Part shown: one piece after another, positions 7,296 to 12,786 of the stretch
How the letters are laid out: every line of letters begins with the position of its first letter
How positions within the stretch are numbered: the stretch's first letter is position 1
Source: Cloacibacterium caeni_C
Lineage (GTDB): Bacteria > Bacteroidota > Bacteroidia > Flavobacteriales > Weeksellaceae
Direction: 5' to 3'
Length of the DNA stretch: 18,672 bases
NCBI GenBank assembly: GCA_002422665.1
Contig: DITA01000037.1
Location: 1-18,672 of the forward strand
The notes under the pieces: model-generated
Database searches by the model: none
Told to the model about the DNA's origin: nothing
What the model saw: only the letters and a program-made list of their open reading frames with translations
Position numbers and translations under genes: made by a program

Positions 7296-8327
7296 TTATT
7301 TTAATTTCAAAATTTCTTTACAAAAACGTTCTACCACTTCGGTTTCTGTAGCCCAAGAAGTAATAATTCTAATGGCTGATTTTTGTGCATCTATTTTCTT
7401 CCAAACATAAAAATCAAACTGTTCTGAAAGTTTCTCAATTTGTGAATTCTCTAAAATCGGAAAAATTTGATTGGTGTCTGTTTCCGCCAAAAAATTACAA
7501 CCAATTTCTTTGAAAGTTTGCTTGATTTTCATGGCTTGTTGATTGGCATGTTTCGCTAAATCCCAATATAAATCGTCTTTCATCAACTCTTGAAACTGAA
7601 TTCCGAGTAATCTTCCTTTCGCGAGCATTGCCCCTTTTTGCTTAATGTGAAACCCGAATTCTTCTTGTAAATTTTTATTATTAATGACAATGGCTTCCCC
7701 AATTAAAGCTCCGTTTTTGGTTCCGCCAAGATAAAAAACATCTGTAAACTTCGCTACATCTTCTAGCGTTACATCATTGCTTTCTGCCGTTAAAGCGTGT
7801 CCTAATCTGGCACCATCCATAAATAAATATAGATTTTTTTCTTTGCAAAAATTTGATAAATCTTCCAGTTCTTTTTTGGTATAAATCGTTCCAATTTCGG
7901 TAGAATTAGAAATATAAACCAGCTTTTGCTTTAATTGATGAGGAACATTGGTATGAACATCTAACACTTTCTGAATATCTTCTGGTTTCAGTTTTCCATC
8001 GGGAGTTTCTACCCCATGAACTTTATGACCTGTTGCTTCTATCGCACCTGCTTCATTGGTAAAAATATGACCAGTAGTTGCAGAAACCACACTTTCGTGA
8101 GGTCTTAGAATTGCCGAAATCACCAATAAATTCGCTTGAGTTCCTCCACTTACAAAATGAACTTTGGATTGTGGAGCATTTGCTTTTTGAAGAATGAGTT
8201 TTTCTGCTTCTGCACAATAATTATCTAAACCGTAACCATTTTGTTGAGAAAAATTGGTACGCATTAACGCTTCTAAAATACTGGGATGACAACCTTCTGA
8301 ATAGTCATTTTTAAAAGAATATTTCAT
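7296..8327 (-). CDS. PLP-dependent beta-eliminating lyase, low-specificity L-threonine aldolase type
   Basis: A 343-residue fold-type I PLP enzyme of the family that splits threonine or allo-threonine to glycine and acetaldehyde. Visible landmarks are the phosphate-binding turn SGGTQANLL (60-68), the ring-stacking histidine H87 in TTGHIFTNEAGA, the aspartate holding the pyridine nitrogen in FMDGARLG (D171, with R173), and the Schiff-base lysine K204 in YLGGTKNG. E. coli LtaE has SKGLG at the last site, so this is a divergent branch of the family and another beta-elimination reaction is possible. The length is normal (E. coli 333). It is first in a two-gene unit with the secreted M28 peptidase; a link through amino-acid breakdown is plausible but not shown. 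Its upstream side carries intergenic repeats, and I found no exact promoter element. Confidence 0.85.
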   Translation of the reverse strand: MKYSFKNDYSEGCHPSILEALMRTNFSQQNGYGLDNYCAEAEKLILQKANAPQSKVHFVSGGTQANLLVISAILRPHESVVSATTGHIFTNEAGAIEATGHKVHGVETPDGKLKPEDIQKVLDVHTNVPHQLKQKLVYISNSTEIGTIYTKKELEDLSNFCKEKNLYLFMDGARLGHALTAESNDVTLEDVAKFTDVFYLGGTKNGALIGEAIVINNKNLQEEFGFHIKQKGAMLAKGRLLGIQFQELMKDDLYWDLAKHANQQAMKIKQTFKEIGCNFLAETDTNQIFPILENSQIEKLSEQFDFYVWKKIDAQKSAIRIITSWATETEVVERFCKEILKLK

Positions 8328-8390
8328 AGGACTAAATTAAGGAAAAAGTGCAAGATTGTTAATACTTACAATATTAATTTTAAAATTAAC

Positions 8391-8577
8391 TTGTTCTTTT
8401 GTCTTGAAACAAAAGAACCAAAAATTCAAGACTGGTACTCGGCTAAAATTTTAAATAATTTTCTAAAATTTCCAAAACTCGTCCCTAGCTTTTTCCTTAC
8501 ATACTCAGACAGTGGAAATTTCTTTACAAAAATTTTTCAAAATTTTCAAACGCCTCCGTTTCCTAGGTCATAAAAAT
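8391..8577. repeat. Intergenic repeat with terminal hairpin
   Basis: It begins with a perfect 10-bp hairpin, GTTCTTTTGT (8393-8402) with 8409-8418, and contains a second inverted pair, AAATTTCC (8466-8473) and GGAAATTT (8514-8521). A 60-codon open frame runs across it, but its product is rich in F, P and N with no domain, and its extent matches the repeat. From memory, the opening hairpin resembles a dispersed flavobacterial repeat; this needs a genome search. Confidence 0.5.
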
Positions 8578-8591
8578 CGAAAAACTTAATT

Positions 8592-8734
8592 GAAAAAGCT
8601 TAATAAAATACGGAAACTGCGCCCCAGATTGAGCCATTGTTGGAGCTCATCTCAAAAAATATGGAAATTAGGATTGGCTTTTGAGATAGCGACTGGCGAA
8701 AGCTGGAAATGGCGCCCATATTATTTGCTTTTTC
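8592..8734. repeat. Long imperfect inverted repeat, about 143 bp
   Basis: Nested arms pair across the element: outer GAAAAAGC (8592-8599) with GCTTTTTC (8727-8734), middle GCGCC (8619-8623) with GGCGC (8711-8715), CCAG (8624-8627) with CTGG (8703-8706), and inner TCTCAAAA (8650-8657) with TTTTGAGA (8679-8686), leaving a 21-base loop. It is richer in G+C than its surroundings. It differs in sequence from the repeat at 2634 but has the same layout. With the repeat at 8391 it fills most of the 483 gene-free bases before rpoD; the rest shows nothing I can name. Confidence 0.65.
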
Positions 8735-8810
8735 TATAAAATTTAGCTATTTTTTCATTATTTTCAATAAAGTGTGTAACCTTTTCGTTATAATGAACGT
8801 ATAATAAGAT

Positions 8811-9677
8811 ATGAGACAGTTAAAAATTACAAAACAGGTTACCAATAGAGAAACCGCTTCCCTTGACAAATATTTGCAAGAAATTGGTAAAGTAGAACTC
8901 ATCACAGCAGACGAAGAAGTAGAACTCGCTCAAAGAATCCGTAACGGAGACAGAGCTGCTCTAGAAAAGTTGATTAAAGCCAACTTGCGTTTCGTGGTGT
9001 CTGTATCAAAACAATATCAAAACCAAGGATTATCTCTTCCTGACCTTATTAATGAAGGAAACCTTGGCCTAATGAAAGCTGCTAAAAGATATGACGAAAC
9101 CAGAGGTTTCAAATTTATTTCTTATGCAGTTTGGTGGATTAGACAATCTATCTTACAAGCTCTTGCTGAGCAATCTAGAATTGTAAGATTACCTTTGAAC
9201 AAAATTGGTTCAATCAATAAAATCAACAAAGCTTACGCACACTTAGAACAAGAAAATGAAAGACCGCCTTCACCAGAAGAATTGGCAGAAGTTCTAGACA
9301 TGAGCGAAGAAGATATTAAAGAATCTATGAAAAACTCTGGTCGTCACTTATCTATGGACGCACCATTAGTAGAAGGAGAAGATTCTAACTTATATGACGT
9401 TTTACGTTCTGGTGAATCACCAAGTCCAGATAAAGACTTAATGCTAGAATCTCTACAAATAGAGATTGAAAGAGCTTTACAAACGCTTACACCAAGAGAA
9501 GCAGATTTAGTAAGATTATATTTCGGTCTAAACGGAAAACATCCTATGACTCTAGAAGAAATAGGTGAAACTTTCGACTTAACGAGAGAAAGAGTAAGAC
9601 AAATTAAAGAAAAAGCGATTAAGAGATTGAAACATAACTCTAGAAGCAAAATCTTGAAGTCTTACCTTGGTAAATAA
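8811..9677 (+). CDS. rpoD: Primary RNA polymerase sigma factor (sigma-70 family)
   Basis: This 288-residue sigma factor directs housekeeping transcription. Order of regions: 1.2 (about 16-45, SLDKYLQEIG), 2 (about 51-121, with NEGNLGLMKAAKRYD and the melting/-10 helix FISYAVWWIRQSI), 3 (about 130-205) and 4 (about 216-283, with TLEEIGETFDLTRERVRQI as the -35-binding helix-turn-helix). Region 1.1 and the long non-conserved insert of E. coli RpoD are absent, as is normal in Bacteroidota, so the short length is not a truncation. The group uses an unusual -33/-7 promoter (TTTG, TAnnTTTG), which this protein is expected to read. The start MRQLKITKQV is the usual one for the family. No exact promoter element was found upstream, where repeats lie 77 bases away. 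A terminator follows at once and abuts the next start codon. Confidence 0.96.
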   Translation: MRQLKITKQVTNRETASLDKYLQEIGKVELITADEEVELAQRIRNGDRAALEKLIKANLRFVVSVSKQYQNQGLSLPDLINEGNLGLMKAAKRYDETRGFKFISYAVWWIRQSILQALAEQSRIVRLPLNKIGSINKINKAYAHLEQENERPPSPEELAEVLDMSEEDIKESMKNSGRHLSMDAPLVEGEDSNLYDVLRSGESPSPDKDLMLESLQIEIERALQTLTPREADLVRLYFGLNGKHPMTLEEIGETFDLTRERVRQIKEKAIKRLKHNSRSKILKSYLGK

Positions 9678-9692
9678 AAAATTCTTAAATTA

Positions 9693-9721
9693 GAGCAAAG
9701 TTTTCGGGCTTTGCTTTTTTT
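9693..9721 (+). terminator. Terminator/attenuator after rpoD
   Basis: The stem AGCAAAG (9694-9700) pairs with CTTTGCT (9709-9715) across an 8-base loop, and a run of T follows. It ends 2-3 bases before the next start codon, so the downstream genes need read-through or a promoter not recognised here. Confidence 0.75.
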
Positions 9722-9723
9722 AT

Positions 9724-10026
9724 ATGAAAACATTTATTTCTGATTTATACAAAAGACCAACCTTCCTTTCAATTTTAGGAATATTATTATTTGTTATAAT
9801 GATTCCTTTATTTATTTATCAAATGATGACTTTAGATGAAAGTTCAAGTCTAGTTTATATGTTAGAAATTATATTTTTATTAATCTTTTTCTTTATTATT
9901 TTGATTGATAGGTTTTTACTTGAATTTGGAAACAATAAATTAATAAGTATTTTAGAATTTTTAGTTATTTCTAGTTTTTTAATTTATTATTATATAAGTC
10001 ACAATAATAGCTTTTCGATAGGTTAA
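9724..10026 (+). CDS. Small hypothetical membrane protein
   Basis: The 100-residue product is not recognised. It has three hydrophobic stretches that should cross the membrane (about 13-33, 45-63 and 72-92), with charged stretches TLDESS and DRFLLEFGNNK between them. The ATG at 9724 directly follows the rpoD terminator, leaving no space for a separate leader, and its stop is immediately followed by the ATG of the RDD gene, so the two are translationally linked. The DNA is noticeably richer in A+T than rpoD or rpe on either side, partly because of the membrane codons (Phe, Leu, Ile). The location suggests an insertion between rpoD and rpe. Function unknown; a shared job with the RDD protein is only inferred. 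Confidence 0.65.
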   Translation: MKTFISDLYKRPTFLSILGILLFVIMIPLFIYQMMTLDESSSLVYMLEIIFLLIFFFIILIDRFLLEFGNNKLISILEFLVISSFLIYYYISHNNSFSIG

Positions 10027-10437
10027 ATGAAATCAATAATTTTAAGAAAAAGAGTTTTCGCTTGTTTATTAGATTATCTAATATATTTCACTGTTAGTAT
10101 TTTTTATGTGATTTACTTTGGAAATAAAGACCACGAAGGAACTTATTCGGTAAATGGATTAAAGGCATTACCTATTTTTTTATTTTGGTTTCTCTATTTT
10201 ATCATTATAGAATCTTTATTTAAAGCTACTTTAGGGCATTATTTATCAAATTTAAAAGTTGTTCAAATAGACAATAAAGAAATTGGTTTAAAACATTCTT
10301 TCAAAAGACATTTAATAGATATAATAGACTTTTCGTTCCTTGGTTTGCCTGCTTACATCAGTGTAAAAAATTCTGAAAAAGGTCAAAGATTAGGAGATTT
10401 ATTTGCAAAAACAACAATTATAGAAAGTAAAAAATAA
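10027..10437 (+). CDS. RDD-family membrane protein
   Basis: The 136-residue product has the RDD-family layout: an N-terminal R-x2-A-x3-D signature at the edge of the first membrane helix (R9, A12, D16), a second helix at about 46-64, the linker GHYLSNLKVVQ typical of the family after helix two, and the closing motif QRLGDLFAKTTII near residue 120. RDD proteins are poorly understood; some are thought to act in ion transport or stress, so no specific function is given. The start codon follows the preceding stop with no gap, and the stop is 1 base before the rpe start, so the gene is embedded in an operon and translation is probably coupled through to rpe. Confidence 0.8.
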   Translation: MKSIILRKRVFACLLDYLIYFTVSIFYVIYFGNKDHEGTYSVNGLKALPIFLFWFLYFIIIESLFKATLGHYLSNLKVVQIDNKEIGLKHSFKRHLIDIIDFSFLGLPAYISVKNSEKGQRLGDLFAKTTIIESKK

Positions 10438-10438
10438 A

Positions 10439-11089
10439 ATGAAAACAAAACTTATTGCACCCTCTGTTTTATCTGCAGATTTTGGAAATTTACAGCGTGA
10501 TATAGAAATGATCAACCGCAGTCAAGCAGATTGGTTTCACGTAGATGTAATGGACGGAAGATTCGTTCCGAATATTTCTTTTGGCTTCCCAGTCATGAAA
10601 GCGATTCAGGAACACGCTAAAAAATTTGTAGATGTGCATCTTATGATTGTAGAGCCAGAAAAATATGTAGAAGAATTCATCAATTACGGTGCAGACTTGG
10701 TTTCAGTACATTATGAAGCATGTACACATCTTCACAGAACCATTAATTTAATTCAAGACAAAGGTGCAAAAGCTGGTGTAGTGCTTAATCCTTCTACTCC
10801 AGTTTGGGTTTTAGAAGATATTATTACCGAAGTAGATTTGGTTTTATTAATGAGTGTAAATCCTGGTTTTGGTGGACAAAAATTTATAGAAAACACCTAC
10901 AAAAAAATCAGAGAAACCAAAGAATTGATTCTGGAGAATAATTCTACAGCGCTCATCGAAATAGACGGCGGCGTAAATACCGAAAACGCTCCAAAACTCT
11001 TCGAAGCAGGTGCAGATGTTCTGGTAGCAGGAAATGCTGTTTTTGCCAGTGAAAATCCAGAAAGAACAATTGAACTGTTAAAAGTTTAA
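10439..11089 (+). CDS. rpe: Ribulose-phosphate 3-epimerase
   Basis: Rpe interconverts ribulose-5-phosphate and xylulose-5-phosphate in the pentose phosphate pathway. The 216-residue TIM barrel has the full metal/catalytic set: H34 and D36 (FHVDVMDGRFVPN), H67 (DVHLMI) and D176 (EIDGGVN), with D36 and D176 as the acid/base pair. The phosphate-binding part is seen in MSVNPGFGGQKF (138-149) and VAGNAVF (196-202). The length is typical. It starts 1 base after the RDD gene, so it is likely expressed from the same transcript as the two membrane genes and, through read-through, rpoD. A small membrane-protein gene follows after 27 bases. Confidence 0.95.
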   Translation: MKTKLIAPSVLSADFGNLQRDIEMINRSQADWFHVDVMDGRFVPNISFGFPVMKAIQEHAKKFVDVHLMIVEPEKYVEEFINYGADLVSVHYEACTHLHRTINLIQDKGAKAGVVLNPSTPVWVLEDIITEVDLVLLMSVNPGFGGQKFIENTYKKIRETKELILENNSTALIEIDGGVNTENAPKLFEAGADVLVAGNAVFASENPERTIELLKV

Positions 11090-11116
11090 TTTCAAAAAAA
11101 ACTAATCACCATTATC

Positions 11117-11389
11117 ATGAAAAATGAAAAATCTTTTTTCGAAACCACCATTGATGCTATTTCTTGGTTGAAAATAGTTGCATCGCCAACTATTTTAGGA
11201 ATTGGAATTGGCTTTGCGTGTCAATATTACTTGAACAGTAATTTCCTTTTTGGATTTTTTGTCATAGCAGGAATTGTTTTAGGAATTTATTGGGCCAATA
11301 AAGTTTCTAAGAAATATGGAGCAACAAATTTTATTTCAAAAGTAGATGCTTCACCAGACATAGATGAATATGTAAAAGATAAAAAATAA
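11117..11389 (+). CDS. Small hypothetical membrane protein
   Basis: The 90-residue product is not recognised. It has a soluble N terminus of about 18 residues, two membrane segments (about 19-38 and 43-60, rich in Gly and Ile), and a charged C-terminal tail ending in DASPDIDEYVKDKK that probably lies in the cytoplasm. It begins 27 bases after rpe with no promoter element and ends directly at a terminator, so it is probably the last gene of the rpe transcript. There is no basis for a function. Confidence 0.65.
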   Translation: MKNEKSFFETTIDAISWLKIVASPTILGIGIGFACQYYLNSNFLFGFFVIAGIVLGIYWANKVSKKYGATNFISKVDASPDIDEYVKDKK

Positions 11390-11418
11390 AAAGTTCGAGA
11401 ATTTCTCGAACTTTTTTA
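11389..11418 (+). terminator. Bidirectional terminator between the rpe operon and ndk
   Basis: A 12-bp perfect stem (11389-11400 with 11404-11415) with a 3-base loop has a T run on the right and an A run on the left. It begins on the last base of the preceding stop codon and serves both convergent genes. Confidence 0.9.
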
Positions 11419-11442
11419 TAAATTTTGGGTAAAAATATTTGA

Positions 11443-11862
11443 TTAGAAAATTTCTCTTCCAGAAAAATGGAATTGCGCTTCAATTAGAGCATTTTCATCA
11501 GAATCTGAACCATGAACTGCATTTTCACCTACGCTTCTTGCAAACATCTTTCTAATAGTCCCTTCTGCAGCTTCAGCAGGATTGGTAGCACCGATTAGTT
11601 TTCTGAAATCTTCTACTGCATTTTCTTTTTCTAAAACTGCAGCTACAATTGGTCCAGAAGACATAAATTCTACTAATTCTCCATAGAAAGGTCTTTCTGC
11701 GTGTACTTCATAGAATTTTTTAGCATCTGCAACCGTAAGTTGAGTTAATTTTAATGCTTTGAATGTAAATCCTGCTTCTGCAATTTTCCCTAAAATTGCT
11801 CCAATGTGCCCATCTGCAACTGCATCTGGCTTAATCATTGTAAATGTAATGTTACCTGACAT
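11443..11862 (-). CDS. ndk: Nucleoside diphosphate kinase
   Basis: Ndk moves the gamma phosphate of ATP to nucleoside diphosphates, balancing NTP and dNTP pools in the cytoplasm. The 139-residue product has all the active-site residues of the family: K11 (TMIKPDAV), Y51, R87, T93, R104, N114 and the phosphate-accepting histidine H117 in NAVHGSDS. The length is normal. It is transcribed from a near-ideal promoter: TTTG (minus strand, 11913-11916), 19 bases, TACATTTG (11893-11886), giving a start near 11880 and a leader of about 18 bases. It is divergent from a predicted small RNA and the metal repressor gene, and ends at a terminator shared with the rpe operon. Confidence 0.96.
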   Translation of the reverse strand: MSGNITFTMIKPDAVADGHIGAILGKIAEAGFTFKALKLTQLTVADAKKFYEVHAERPFYGELVEFMSSGPIVAAVLEKENAVEDFRKLIGATNPAEAAEGTIRKMFARSVGENAVHGSDSDENALIEAQFHFSGREIF

Positions 11863-11881
11863 AATTTTTTTTAAAATATTT

Positions 11882-11912
11882 TTTGCAAATGTAAGATTTT
11901 TTTGTATTTTTG
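11882..11912 (+). promoter_or_regulatory. Plus-strand promoter overlapping the ndk promoter
   Basis: TTTG (11882-11885), 19 bases, then TATTTTTG (11905-11912), again a full match to TTTG-N19-TAnnTTTG. Each -33 box abuts the other promoter's -7 box, forming two TTTGCAAA palindromes (11882-11889 and 11909-11916) whose centres are 27 bases apart. Transcription would start near 11917 and run into the terminator at 12018-12043. Confidence 0.5.
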
Positions 11913-11916
11913 CAAA
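11886..11916 (-). promoter_or_regulatory. ndk promoter
   Basis: Read on the minus strand this is TTTG, exactly 19 bases, then TACATTTG, a full match to the Bacteroidota -33/-7 consensus TTTG-N19-TAnnTTTG. The start codon is 24 bases downstream. Confidence 0.8.
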
Positions 11917-11948
11917 GGAAACTTATTTCAAAGAGAGCCATTTTCTTT

Positions 11949-11964
11949 TGGCACGTTATTTGCA
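11949..11964 (+). promoter_or_regulatory. Sigma-54 (-24/-12) promoter
   Basis: TGGCACG (11949-11955), four bases, TTGCA (11960-11964) matches the RpoN consensus TGGCACG-N4-TTGCW at every position, with GG and GC separated by the required 10 bases. Transcription should start near 11975. Two TTTGCAAA palindromes about 60 and 90 bases upstream of that start could bind an activator, but they are also explained by the overlapping promoters there. Confidence 0.7.
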
Positions 11965-11974
11965 ATATTAATAA

Positions 11975-12043
11975 CGATTCTCATGTTTAATTTGAGTTTT
12001 CATGGTTATTAGTTTTTACCTCCAAGCAATTGGAGGTTTTTTT
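11975..12043 (+). ncRNA. Candidate sigma-54-dependent small RNA, about 70 nt
   Basis: A transcript from the sigma-54 site would begin near 11975 and end at the terminator at 12018-12043. The body is A+U rich with one weak 4-bp hairpin (11980-11983 with 11993-11996), two UCAUG repeats and an unstructured stretch before the terminator stem, a layout like that of base-pairing regulatory RNAs. The only short frame is nine codons (11983-12012) without a biased composition. The repressor gene downstream has its own -7 element after the terminator, so this transcript need not be its leader. No known RNA family was recognised, and the 5' end is a prediction. Confidence 0.5.
12018..12043 (+). terminator. 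Terminator of the candidate small RNA
   Basis: A perfect 8-bp stem ACCTCCAA (12018-12025) with 12030-12037 is closed by a GCAA tetraloop and followed by seven T. It lies between the upstream promoters and the repressor gene. Confidence 0.85.
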
Positions 12044-12060
12044 ATGTAAAAATAAAATGT

Positions 12061-12068
12061 TAGATTTG
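12061..12068 (+). promoter_or_regulatory. Promoter -7 element of the metal repressor gene
   Basis: TAGATTTG fits TAnnTTTG. It lies past the terminator and 22 bases before the ATG at 12090, which supports that start over the ATG at 12057 or TTG at 12030. The -33 region is a plain T run. Confidence 0.5.
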
Positions 12069-12089
12069 AAAAATATTACATCTAACAAC

Positions 12090-12740
12090 ATGAATTCCCT
12101 TACCGAAGAAAACTATTTAAAAGCCATTTTCCATCTATTAGATTCTGAAAACCAAGTTACCGTAAATGAACTAAGCAAATTTTTACAAATCAAAATGCCT
12201 TCTGTAAACAGCATGATGAAAAAATTTGCAGACAAAAATTGGGTAATCTACGAGACCTATAAACCAATAAAGGTAACAGAGTTAGGCAGAAAAGAAGCTG
12301 CTATAGTGGTAAGAAAACACCGATTAACAGAAATGTTTTTAGTCGAAAAAATGGGATTCGGTTGGGAAAATGTACACGAAATTGCAGAACAATTAGAACA
12401 TGTACACTCTGAAGATTTTTTTGACAAGATGGATGAAATCCTCAATTTTCCAAAAGTAGATCCTCATGGTGAACCTATTCCAGACAAAGACGGTATCATT
12501 ATCACTCAAAATCTTAAAAAACTAAGTGAGTGTAAAATAAATGAAACAGTAATTCTTACTTCTGTGACTATTTCTACAGATGATTTCCTGAATTACCTCA
12601 ACCAGAGAAATTTAGCTTTAGGTGCAGAAATTTTAATTAAAAATATAGAAAAATTTGATGGTTCTATGCAGATAGAATTTTCAGATAGAACAGAAATTCT
12701 AAGTAAAATGGTTTGCGAGAAACTATTGGTAAAAAAATAA
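12090..12740 (+). CDS. Metal-dependent transcriptional repressor (DtxR/MntR family)
   Basis: A 216-residue metal-sensing regulator, numbered from the chosen start. Residues 1-65 are a winged helix (MNSLTEENYLKAIFHLL, recognition segment around MPSVNSMMKKF). The metal and dimer domain follows, with H77, E81 and H96 aligning with site-1 residues of DtxR (H79, E83, H98), and E100, E103 and H104 aligning with its second site (C102, E105, H106). DPHGEPIP (124-131) is the familiar family motif. The C-terminal ~60 residues are an SH3/FeoA-like domain. The start at 12090 gives the family's usual N terminus and lies just after a -7 element; earlier in-frame starts at 12057 and 12030 fall in or before that promoter or the upstream terminator. 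The metal (Mn or Fe) cannot be told, and no transporter gene is adjacent. Confidence 0.9.
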   Translation: MNSLTEENYLKAIFHLLDSENQVTVNELSKFLQIKMPSVNSMMKKFADKNWVIYETYKPIKVTELGRKEAAIVVRKHRLTEMFLVEKMGFGWENVHEIAEQLEHVHSEDFFDKMDEILNFPKVDPHGEPIPDKDGIIITQNLKKLSECKINETVILTSVTISTDDFLNYLNQRNLALGAEILIKNIEKFDGSMQIEFSDRTEILSKMVCEKLLVKK

Positions 12741-12766
12741 ATCCCGAATTTTTTCGGGATTTTATT
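12739..12766 (+). terminator. Bidirectional terminator between the repressor and TPR genes
   Basis: Stem AAATCCCGAA (12739-12748) pairs with 12753-12762 across a 4-base T loop, with T-rich sequence to the right and an A run to the left. It serves both convergent genes. Confidence 0.85.
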
Positions 12767-12786
12767 TTTATGTATTGAAATATCAA

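Noticed and set aside
8374..8389. A perfect 16-bp palindrome TTAATTTTAAAATTAA upstream of the aldolase gene
   Set aside because: It is made only of A and T in very AT-rich DNA and could easily be chance; no regulator can be named.
8391..8573. A 60-codon plus-strand open frame in the 8328-8810 gap
   Set aside because: No domain, no promoter or initiation context, and its bounds coincide with a hairpin-bearing repeat; kept as a repeat, not a gene.
11983..12012. A nine-codon frame before the 12018 terminator, as in amino-acid attenuators
   Set aside because: The codons (MFNLSFHGY) show no run of one amino acid, and the downstream gene is a metal repressor with its own promoter.
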